The notes below the pieces were generated by a model. The model was not told the origin of the DNA, ran no database searches, and was given only the letters and a program-made list of their open reading frames with translations. This document shows positions 44,776-54,650 of a stretch of DNA of 64,000 bases, one piece after another. The stretch's first letter is position 1; each line of letters begins with the position of its first letter. Made by a program: the position numbers and the translations under genes. Origin of the DNA: Stropharia rugosoannulata. Taxonomy: Eukaryota > Basidiomycota > Agaricomycetes > Agaricales > Strophariaceae. Location of the stretch: NCBI GenBank assembly GCA_028532985.1, contig JANCIK010000012.1, forward strand, positions 1,922,001-1,986,000, read 5' to 3'.

Positions 44776-45605
44776 AATGGAGTACCGTCAAATTTTGGTA
44801 TATTGATGCGGCGAAGTCGCACTAGGGCTGCGGGACTGTGCGCCTAGGTCATAGCATACATTGCTTAAGTAACTGTGCACAGTGCCTAATACTAGTACGG
44901 ATAAAGTCGTGTCAGATATCGTACACAATCCCTACGATGAATAGACTATTCCCACCACTACGGATAGTGGTGTGATATGTTTCCAGCTCGACATAGTCCT
45001 ACCTCGCTTTCTTTCTGCTGAGCCGCTTCGCCGAAGCGCTCCACGGTCCCATATTTCTCTCTTTCTGATTATTCCGTTAGCATTTTGCTCCATTGTCAAT
45101 GTTAGACTCGGATTCTGATTTTTTATACCCTAACTAGTAACATGTCTTAGTGTACATGTTTCTATTTTACAAAACATTGTTTCCCGTTCAAATGAAGCTG
45201 GCTACAAACCTTGAAAAGGTACTAGTTGGCGCAGCCTGCTCCGCCCGAGGCGGGCGAATAATTACTAAGGCTAGGCGCAGTGATGCATTGCGGCACAGCG
45301 CACAACTGCTGCGTCGAAGCACAGGCTTCCGTGAATCTTACCAAATGCAGCTACGCTTCTGTCTATTTAAAGACACTTGTAGCTCGCGCAGTTTGATTTG
45401 AGTTATATGGAGGCTTTGCCGGTTTAAGTAAAGTTTGGAAATCATTTTGCTTATAATCAAAGCCAGAGAGGTCCAATAGGGCTCTTTCACATGTGCTACC
45501 TCTAGGCCCCTCAAGTTGTTGTGCTTAATACCTATCTGAAGCTTTGCCATCATATTGTGCTACTCAAGTGTCACTAAGCTCTATTACCTCCATTGCCCTT
45601 CTCTA
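44776..45605. other. Intergenic; probable 5' flank of the Plavaka element
   Basis: No supported gene. GC-rich patches occur at 45007-45050 and 45231-45320. The left terminal repeat of the transposon should lie here, but I could not match it to the right flank. Confidence 0.4.
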
Positions 45606-48600
45606 ATGCCTCAAGAGTTCTCATGTCTTCCTACCTGTGGAAAAATATTTTCTAAACCTGCATCTTTAACAAAGCATAAGCATGGCTGTCCTCATGTCCT
45701 TGCTAATCATGCTAAATTGCACCAAAATCATGGGTCTGTAATGATATTTCAGAGTCATCGATCTAGGCGGTTTGCAGTGTGTAATCCTTTTTCAAATTCA
45801 ACTTATTACTTTAACTGATATGTCTGATTTATAGAGTTTACTCTCTTCTTCTACTAATATTGGGAACATTCAAGCCTCATCTACTATTGACAGCCACATA
45901 GTGACCATGGTCCAGAATAGTTTTGTTGCAACTCCAGCTGAGGACACTAGGCCAGAGCCAACTACACTGGGCTGTGCTAAGCTGCACAGCTGTAGAATTC
46001 CAGCCCAATTTACCGATACTCCACCACAGCCATTAATGCCAGCAATTTTGGAAGATCAAGATAATATTGGAATGCCAATGACTTCTAATCAATTCACCAC
46101 ACCTCCAAACACTTTTGGCCTTTTTAGGCACTACGAATCACACCCAACTTATGATCCAAGTGGTGAATTGCTATTAGAAGATTTAGTCAATCTACAAGAA
46201 CATTCCCAGCTCAGCAATCATATCAATAGCAGTGGAAGTCAACCACCATACTGGCCATTTGCAAACATTAGTGTTTGGCATACAATTTGTTGGATGAACA
46301 ATGGTTCCACTTTGAAATCGGAGGGCGAAGTGTCAACTTTCATCAAGGAAGTCATTCAACAACCCGAGTTTGATCCGAGGCATTTTGACAACTTTGATGC
46401 TCATAGGGAAAGTGTCCGCTTTGACAAGGCCATTGCTCTTGATGAAAATATTAAAAGCCAGTTTAAAGAAGCTTCAGTAGACATTCTAGTTCCCTCAGGC
46501 AGCCTTAAAGTTCCACCTCAGATATTTACTGTGCCTGGCCTCTACTATCGAAGCCTAACTGCCACAATAGTTGAAGCTTTTCAAGATCGACTATCCCACC
46601 TCTTACACTACTCACCCTTCAAGCTTCTACATTGCAATACACACCAAAGTGACCAAGTCCAACGTGTATATGGTGAACTATATACTTCAGATGTATTCAT
46701 TGAAGAGCATAAAATTCTTCAAGAATATGGAAAGTCTCCTCCTGAAAATCCAGAATGTAAGCTTGAAAAGGTGGTGGCTGCCTTAATGATTTCATCAGAT
46801 GCCACACATCTTACAAATTTTGGAAATGCAAAAGCTTGGCCCATTTATTTGATGCTAGGTAATTTATCAAAATACATTCGATCCTTGCCAAAATCAGGAG
46901 CCATGCATCACTTGGCTTATATACCATCAGTATGTTTTTCTATTGTTAATTATTTATGCCCTACTGACATAATTAATAGCTCCCCGATTCATTCTATGAC
47001 ATGGCCTCAGCTTTTCATGCCAGATGGCGGACACAAAAAAATGACATACTAGCACATTGTCGCAGAGAGCTAATGCATGCTGTCTGGCAAAAGCTTATTG
47101 ATGATGAATTCCTAACTATATATCAATATGGCATTATTGTGAAGTGCAGTGATGGGATTGATCGCAGAATCTATCCACGTTTTTTTACATACTCTGCTGA
47201 TTACCCTGAAAAGTAAGTTTAGTCACAGTTTTGATTCAATCTTCCAAGTTAATATTATATATAGGGCCCTTCTAGCAACTATTCGATCAAAAGGTTTATT
47301 TCCATGTCCCCGATGTCTTGTGCCCAAATCACAATTGGATCATCTGGGAATGAAACAAGACAGAATTAGGCGTCATTCACAGCTTAGAAAAAACATGGAA
47401 TCAAATGTGAAGTCTGCTCGTAAAGCTATTTATCACCAGGCACGTGCAATCCGGAGCCAAGCTGTTGAAAATTTATTGAAATCATTTTCTGGTGTTCCTA
47501 CTATTGTAAAGTATTTTTGCATTCTATATTGGAATTTAACTGATATATTACATAAGAATGCCTTTTCGGAGCGTTTGGGACCAGATTTTAACCCATCCAA
47601 AATGCTTGTTCCTGATCTCATGCATGAGTTTGAACTTGGAATTTGGAAAACATTGTTGACACACTTGATTAAAATGCTCATTACAGCAGCTAAAGGTACT
47701 GATAGCAAAGTTGCTGAGTTGGATCGCAGGTAAGTTTGCTTATACAGTAATTTTTAAGATTTATTAATTCAAATTTTATTTATGAAATACAGATACCGTG
47801 AGATTAATGCCTTTGGAAATGGTGTTATTCGCAAATTTACTACAAATGTTTCGGAGATGAAGAAACTTGCTGCTCGAGACTTTGAAGATATTTTACAAGT
47901 GAGTTAACTAGGGTGTAATTCCTCTTGAAATGTACTAATAAACTTGGCTATAAAAGTGTGCTATTCCAACATTTGAAGGCCTCCTTGACAAGCCACATAA
48001 CAAGCATCTTATGAAGTTACTCTACTGTACTGCTGAGCTTCATTCCTTGCTAAAACTTCGCTTACACACTGAGGCAACACTTACAAAAACAGAGCAGTTA
48101 ATCATAGAGTATGGAAAACTAATGAGGTGCTTTTGCAAAACTACCTGTACACAATTTGAAACAGTAGAATTGCCAAAGGAAACAACAGCCCGCATTCACC
48201 GGGAAGCAGGAAACACTGCATTAGGAAAAAGTAAAGCAATTGGTTCAATGCCATCAAAGCGACGAAAATACCTCAATATTTCCACCCCAAAATTTCATGC
48301 TCTTGGAGACTATGTTCACTATATCCGCCAGTATGGCACAACTGACTCATATACAACCCAGTTGGTTGGTATTTACTATCCCACACACTCAGATAAAGTA
48401 CTTATTATATTTAATATAGGGTGAAGTGGCTCATGCACCTGTCAAAAAGGCATATGCAATGACAAACAAGCGACATGCACTAAAACAAATAAGTAAAAGA
48501 TATATGAGGCAACAACTTCTCAGAAACCCAGTAGAACAACAGGAGTATATGGAGATCAACAGCACAGAGCACCTATCAGACCACCATGTGATTTCTCATA

Positions 48601-49402
48601 CCTGCAATGATGCACTAAATGTATTCAGCTTTATTGGAGACAATGATCCTGCCAAAAAGGTTGGTGTCTATGCTTGCAATTGTGACATAGAAATTCTAAC
48701 TCTTTTTATTTTTATAGAATTTTATTCCCAAGTTACAGGATCATTTACTTAGTCGAGTTCTTGGACTTGATTTTGATGGAGATGATCCTGGTGTTTTTTC
48801 CCATGAACAGCGGAATACAATACGTTTAAGAAATTCCACGATCTATCGGCACCAAACAGCAAGAATTAATTATACTACCTACGACATGCGCCGTGACTTT
48901 GATACAGTAAATCCAAAGACACGACCTTTTGTGATGATGATTTCTCCTAATGCTGGCTCAAGTACTAAAGACCATCCATTTTGGTATGCCCAAGTTTTAG
49001 GCATATTTCATGCAGATGTTGGGCATACAGCATCCACTACTGGTATTGCATGGCAGCAAATGGATTTTCTTTGGGTACGCTGGTTGGGCATTGAGCCAGG
49101 ATCCACATATGGGCATCAAGCAGCAAAATTGCCCATGGTAGGATATGTGCCTGAAGAAGATGATCTTGCATTTGGATTTCTTGATCCAAGTCTGGTTCTT
49201 AGGGGCTGTCACTTAATACCCACATTCAACAATGGACGTACCAATATGCTTTTAACTACCCAACTTCCAACAGAGGCTAGACCAGATGGAGCAATATCAG
49301 ATTGGGTGAATTTTTATATTGGAATGTAAGCTTGGCTATTTCATATGATTGTTTTGAAGTCTGATTTTTTTTCTTTTAGATTTGTTGATCGTGATATGTA
49401 TA

Positions 49403-50728
49403 CTTGTGCCGAACATAAGTTTCCGGACACCACGTGATCTCGTGCATCTTGAGCGCCCGTTCATCGTAAATATTTCAGTTATTATACACTCAGCACTTGT
49501 GATTAAAAAGTGAAACTTCACTATATAAAAGAGTACATAGTATACTATAGGTATATGTAGCTAGTATGGTGTATGTCCGCCTTTTGCAGAAATAACAGCT
49601 TCAACTCGTTTGGGCATGCTATCTATATACTTATCAATCTGTGAGATTTCTAATTTGTTCCAGGCTGAGTGAATGTCTTGAATAAGTTGTGCTGTTGTTG
49701 TAGGATGTCGTGGCTGTCCCCTTATGGCAGTTTTGAGTTCATGCCACACTGGTTCGATGGGATTGAGATCGGGAGAGTTTGGCGGATGTGGGAATAATGG
49801 TATCTCATGATCGGCAAACCACTTCTTGGTAATTTTTGCCGTGTGGCTGGGTGCGCCGTCTTGCTGAAATTGAGTACCAGGTCTGTCTTGACCCATTTGA
49901 TTGAAAAAGTCTAGAAAAGGACCTTCAAGTACTTGTGAAATGTATCTGCTTGCCGTCATTCCACCACCCTTTCCTCCTGGATATTCCAATACAAGAATTG
50001 GCCCTTTTTTACCCTTTGCAATGCATGCCCATACCATAACTTTGATGTTAGACTGCTTGAAGGATGGGATAACACAGTTTTCATCATATTCTTCATTTGC
50101 ACGGCGTGTGACCCAAATCCGGCCATTGCGATCATCAAGCTGGATATAGCATTCGTCGGACCAAATCAATTTCGACCAATTTAAGCCTTTATCCGCCTTG
50201 ATTTGCTGTGCCCATGCCATTCGTTTGCGCTTTTGGAGTACTGTGAGAAACGGAACCTTGCGAGCAACCCGTCGATGGTAACCATGGCTCGCAGCAAGAT
50301 CACGAATAGTGCGCGCACTTATTTCTTTCATGGAATCTTGTGCAACCAATGCAAATGGTTTTCTTCGGTTGAGTGTAATGTCTCGCATTACAGCACGTTC
50401 CCCACGGTTCGAAAGTTTGCGCGGGCGGCCACTCCGGGGTCGGTCTTTCGTTGAGCCCGTTTCTTTAAACTTTTTCCAAAGATCAGATGCTGTTTGCTTT
50501 GGTATGCCGGCAAGTTGGGCTGAATAATTTAGCTTTCCTGTGGCTTGCATGGCACCAATAAATCGATTTCTTTTTGGAGTATCATGATTGGTGTGTGAGC
50601 TCTTTACAGGAGTCATTATAAGTAAAGCAGGTAAGTGGTTAAGCTGTGACTGCGACGTAAATATGAACCACCACTCTTTCCGATGCGCGTGAGTCACGTG
50701 GTGTCCGGAAACTTATGTTCGGCACGAG
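49403..50728 (-). mobile_element. Tc1-family DNA transposon, complete, 1326 bp
   Basis: Terminal inverted repeats of about 35 bp (49403-49437 and 50694-50728, one mismatch, core GTGCCGAACATAAGTTTCCG) flank one transposase gene. A TA duplication lies at 49401-49402 and 50729-50730. The insertion lies in the last exon of the Plavaka transposase. Removing the element and one TA restores an open frame across the junction. Near-identical TIRs and an intact transposase suggest recent activity. Confidence 0.95.
49561..50616 (-). CDS. Tc1-family transposase, DD34E
   Basis: The enzyme cuts and pastes the element at TA sites. I chose the start MTPVKSSHTNHDTPKRNRFI (50616). The longer frame begins within the inverted repeat and is less likely. 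The N-terminus has a paired helix-turn-helix DNA-binding region with SAQLAGIPKQTASDLWKKFK and the GRPR-like link TKDRPRSGRPRKLS. The catalytic triad is the Asp in LIWSDECYIQLDD, the Asp in FQQDGAPSHTAKITKKWF, and the Glu in NSPDLNPIEPVWHEL, with 34 residues between the second and third acids. Length is about 351 residues, standard for Tc1, and there are no introns or stops. It is likely active. Confidence 0.93.
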   Translation of the reverse strand: MTPVKSSHTNHDTPKRNRFIGAMQATGKLNYSAQLAGIPKQTASDLWKKFKETGSTKDRPRSGRPRKLSNRGERAVMRDITLNRRKPFALVAQDSMKEISARTIRDLAASHGYHRRVARKVPFLTVLQKRKRMAWAQQIKADKGLNWSKLIWSDECYIQLDDRNGRIWVTRRANEEYDENCVIPSFKQSNIKVMVWACIAKGKKGPILVLEYPGGKGGGMTASRYISQVLEGPFLDFFNQMGQDRPGTQFQQDGAPSHTAKITKKWFADHEIPLFPHPPNSPDLNPIEPVWHELKTAIRGQPRHPTTTAQLIQDIHSAWNKLEISQIDKYIDSMPKRVEAVISAKGGHTPY

Positions 50729-50992
50729 TATGCGCTTTAGTGGCATGGGCATTGGTCATCATGGAAAAATACATTTCATGGCACAAGCAACTCAAGATAA
50801 CACAGCAATTACTAATGATGAGTCTGATGACTCTGATAATGCAATGGATGAAGAAGAAGAGATTAGTGGAGAGGATGAAGACATTGGTAATAGCACAGAT
50901 AATGATGATGCCTTATCATTATTTTCTGTGGATGACTGGCCAGAAGATCAAACTGATTCTGATTCATCAGATAATGGATATGGTGATCTATA

Positions 50993-51414
50993 GCCATTTC
51001 TTGTACTATGTATTGGTTATGCTGCAGCCATGGTACTAAAATAGACAGTCTGTAGCCAGCAAATGACGTTGCTTGGACTTTGTGGATCAATTGTGCATGA
51101 TAAAAAGGTGAAATGATAGTTAATGTACAAATAAATTATAGAGAGCAGAGATCAAACATGTATTTCCACCTTGCCATTACTTACATGACCTCTTTTGTGT
51201 TCAATGAGTCTCAAGCTCGACATATCTTCGTCATATTTTTATGCACGGAAGTTTGCGCGCGGCGGCTCGGCTTACACTTTTTGAAACTCCGCTTGATAGC
51301 AGAATCAGTAAGCCAAACTGAAACAAAGCGTTTACTACTTCCTTCAAGACACTTCTCGCTGCTGGCTTGGGCACCCGCACGCTTTTTTATCCTTACTGTT
51401 TTGATTCGAACCTC
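50993..51414. other. 3' flank of the Plavaka element
   Basis: No gene supported. The right terminus of the transposon should be near here, perhaps by the GC-rich patch at 51245-51275, but no inverted match with the left flank was identified. Confidence 0.35.
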
Positions 51415-51560
51415 AGGTCATATAGGGGGTTGACATCTATTGTCCCTCCTTACTCACCTCAGGATTCGCACGACGTTTCTACCGCTGGCGTAGAAATATA
51501 GGTTGAAGGCGGTTGAATGCTACCAAGCGTTCTCGCCTGAAAAATCAGCAATTGAAGAGC
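51415..51560 (+). repeat. Third, diverged locus of the repeat unit
   Basis: TAGGGGGTTGACATCTATTG followed by TCCCTCCTTACTC, then GGTTGAATGCTACCAAGCGT, follow the same block order as the 465-bp unit at 43067-43260, shortened and substituted. It is in the same orientation as the right copy. Confidence 0.65.
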
Positions 51561-52410
51561 AGCAGTAGTGCAGTCAGTTATACTGATTGCGACTGCTAAT
51601 CTTGCACGAAGAGGGAGATGTATGGGTATCAGCGATGAAGCATCGCGGTCCAGGGCCAGGATCCGGGCCAGGATGCAGTCGAGCAGCAGGCACTGGTGCC
51701 GCATGCATTCACGGACGCGGTGGACTCAGCCACATTTGTCTGCCTCGCCGTACCTTGATCAAACTCGAACGGGTCTTATGCCGGGAAATACGTCAGGGAA
51801 AGGAAGCCGTATTTACCCATCACTTCCGACAACGCTATCATCCGTGTCTCACTTGCCTTTCCGCTATTTCTTTACTTCTGTTCTTTCCAGTCGCAGTGTA
51901 TAAACACACTCCCCTCGGCCAAACGTCGGCACCGACCGACCTGACTTCTGCTACCTGCCTATGACCAGGCAATCTTCCTGCTATTCCCGACTCCCGCCAG
52001 AGACAAACTACATGCTTTCCCCAGCCTCTCGGATTCTCGATAGATAGAAATGTCAGGCTTGTGGTGACCATTCAGGCTTCTCCATAGCCTCTCTCTCGCC
52101 CCATCACATAAACATGGGTGCCATCCCAGGCTCCCATTGAATTCGGAGGCCCGGCTAACACTTCTGGCCTATCTTTCCCCTCTGGCATGCTCGCACTGAC
52201 ATGTGGTGATAGCAGGTAAATCATTACCCTTACCCTGTCGCCGCCTTTTTGTATCATCTGTCTTGGAGACTGCTTACCTGCCAAGTTTACGGGCGGATAC
52301 GCAAGCTGCCGTGGTACCTCGCCCAAATGGTGTATATCTGTGTATGTGCGGTGCAACATGTAAATATAATAATACACATTTGTGCCTCGGACGGGCGCGA
52401 CCATGGCTGA
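51561..52410. other. Sequence with no supported gene
   Basis: Open frames on both strands have no recognisable family or splice logic. This may be decayed DNA upstream of the kinase relic. Confidence 0.35.
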
Positions 52411-53000
52411 GTGAAGGAAATCCCAACCATGAAGAAGCTCCGCCATCCGCACGTCGTCCTCTACGACAAGCTGCGCGAGAAAGTCGCAAGCGGCGAGATC
52501 AAGTGGCACGACGGTATTCACAACCCCACGTTCACTGTCCACGAGGCACCCCGCATCCTGCGCAACGCCGTTCTCGGCCTCGATTACTTCCACCAGCAGG
52601 GGATCATCCACTGCACATCAAACCCGCCAACATCCTTTGCACCGACGACCTCCGTTAGTTAAAGGTCGGCGACTTTGGCGTCTGCCACTTCTGGTACACC
52701 CAGCGCCTTGCTGCTGCGGAGCGTGGCGAGCCCGACAACGAGGATGAGGACGATCTCCTCACGCTCTGCGACGGCACGCCTGCCTTCTTCACCCCCGAGA
52801 TCGTGTGGGAGCACATGCGCGACCTGCACAGTGGCGCAGCGCGCTACCCTCCCCACAAGGTGACTCCACCCGCCGTCAAGCGTCTGTCCATCACTACCAC
52901 AATAGACCTGTGGGCTCTCGACGTGACGCTATACTGCTGCCGCTGCGAAGGCAAATGGAGGGAGGAAGGTGATTGGCGCCCCCGGTCGGCACGAGCGTGG
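52411..53000 (+). pseudogene. CaMKK-like protein kinase relic
   Basis: The kinase domain is recognisable: an alphaC-like KEIPTMKKLRHPHVVLYD, ILRNAVLGLDYFHQQGIIH, then IKPANILCTDDLR in a different frame, VGDFGVCHFWYTQ (DFG present), LLTLCDGTPAFFTPEIVWEH (activation segment), and TTTIDLWALDVTLYC. GTPAFFxPE is typical of the fungal Ssp1/Sak1/Elm1 CaMKK-type kinases. The catalytic HRD is destroyed by a frame change just after IIH, an in-frame stop follows DDLR, and the N-lobe with the ATP-binding loop and the C-terminal lobe are missing or unreadable. This is a non-functional fragment. GC content is high compared with flanking AT-rich DNA. Confidence 0.75.
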
Positions 53001-54650
53001 GGACGAAGAGACCGAGAAAGAGACCCTGCATCGTGCCGTCGTCGAGGAGTAGGAGGGATGCTGATAGTGTGAACGTTATATCTAAGCCAGTGTTGAAAGG
53101 TGCCAGGCGCAAAGGGCGAGAGAGGGCGAGAGAACAAGAAAGGGGACGGGAAAGCAGGGAGAGGGCCTTTAACGAGCACAGGCCCCCTCACCGCCAGTAC
53201 TAGCAACAAATGCATACCGACGACGAGCGGGGTCACTGCGGCTGCTATGCGGTTAGCGTAGCGCGCTGAAGCAAGCCTGTGGCCTCTGCTTAACCCAGGC
53301 AGATGCGCACTGCAGCTTCCCAGCGGCATCTGGGCTCTCTGTCAACGCGACAGAGCGCTGACATGCCTGTCGTCACTGACACACATAGTACGATCCTAGC
53401 TTTGACCTTTCGCTTCCTTGGACGTCGCTCCAGGGTGTACGGCCGTTGATCTGCCGACGCTGCACCGTCATGCTAGGTCATGCACGCTGCGACATGCGAA
53501 CGCCCGAGCGCCCAAGGCGTGACAAAGATATCCTCGAGTGCACGCGGGCGGGATAGAGAGCCGCGCGTATGTGCTAGAGCAGGTTCCATGCTCCGATGCT
53601 AACCACAAAGAAACCCTATGCCTTTGTTTGTTTGTATCTTCCCATATCCTTGCCAGGAGCATTATACCCAGAGTTACGCAGGTGCACGAGGGATGTGCTT
53701 GCGGAATGCATCCCCGAACAAGCGTTGGCGCTGCTTGTCGAATCGACTGCTGCCTGCGTCGCTCGGCGGGTCGCAGCCTGCGGCAACACTCTCGACCCGG
53801 AAGGGACCTTGTCGACCTTCGTCCGCGTCCGTATCGTCCACTACCCATATGACAACTTCTCGATGCGCACGGCCATTCTGTCGGTTGATAATACTTGGCG
53901 CACGGGTGAGCTTGGGCACGACGTAGTGCAGTCACGAGAAACGCTTGCATGCCCAGCATGCTGCTGTGGCTCGTCGATCGGCGCGAAAGCCCACATAGGA
54001 TGACGTCGGGGGCGGGCAGGCACAGTGACAGCGGGCCGAGCGGGGAGGGGGGAGGGGGATGGGCGTACTATCGTGGTGAGCATGGCCGAGCGCAACTGGT
54101 CGCGCGATGTGGGCTTGGGCGTCGTTGGATGTGAGAGGATGGGCGTCACCGCTCATCTGCTGCGCGAAATGCGCCTCGGCCTCGCTTTCCTCTGTCATCC
54201 CTCCCATTTACGGGCACCCCGCTCCTCACAACATCCTCTACTTACGACGACGACCAGCTTCCTCTGTCCCGTCACCCGATCCCTCTCTGGCTGCCACCCG
54301 CATGCACGAAGCAAGCCGCTCGGGAAAGTACACTGTGCGCAATGCTAGATGGTGCACGAGTGCTGATAACCTGCCGCTCCCAGAATATCTCGCTGCTCAT
54401 ATTCCATTCCTGTGTCGCAAAGCACGCCCTGTTCTGGCTGTGGGGTGAACAATATGCGAGCCCTGGGCTTTGCGTAGTGGGGTAGGAGTAGGGGGAACGG
54501 CGGCGAAGACTGCCGCATTCCCGTAACTTGGGCAAGGAGGGCAAGCGAAGCAGGCGAGACTTCTAGTAGATTTGTCGCCCTGATCGCCTCTGGGAGTTTG
54601 GAGTGTTGGGCTGGGTGGGATTCGTAGATCAAGCCCGTGATGACGTCTCG
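53001..54650. other. GC-rich region without a supported gene
   Basis: Many overlapping frames are open on both strands because of the high GC content, but none shows consistent splice sites or a known motif. One plus-strand frame with CIPEQALALLVESTAACVAR (53596-54003) might be a relic. I cannot assign it. Confidence 0.4.

Larger units (their letters stand above)
45606..50992 (+). pseudogene. Plavaka-type transposase gene, split by a Tc1 insertion
   Basis: Exon 1 (ATG 45606) encodes a C2H2-like zinc finger, CLPTCGKIFSKPASLTKHKH. The transposase body follows in many exons with Plavaka hallmarks: YWPFANISVWHTICWMNNGS, FTVPGLYYRSLTATIVEAF, LYTSDVFIEEHKIL, ISSDATHLTNFGNAKAWPIY, LAHCRRELMHAVW, RIYPRFFTYSADYPEK, FPCPRCLVPKSQLDHLGMK, LVPDLMHEFELGIWKTLLTH, LAARDFEDILQCAIPTFEGLL, and KFHALGDYVHYIRQYGTTDS. 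The last exon starts FVDRDMY and is interrupted by a Tc1 element at 49403-50728. It resumes MRFSGMGIGHHGKIHFM and ends in an acidic tail at 50990-50992. Apart from that insertion no clear frame lesion was seen. Coding DNA is AT-rich. Confidence 0.8.

Noticed and set aside
45000..51300. Terminal inverted repeats of the Plavaka element
   Set aside because: GC-rich patches at both flanks looked suggestive, but no matching inverted sequence could be found by eye, so no ends are claimed.
52072..52611. 179-codon minus-strand frame opposite the kinase relic
   Set aside because: It is antisense to the recognisable kinase sequence and has no family resemblance.
53596..54003. Plus-strand 135-codon frame in the GC-rich region
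   Set aside because: High GC opens all frames here. There is no splice logic or known motif.
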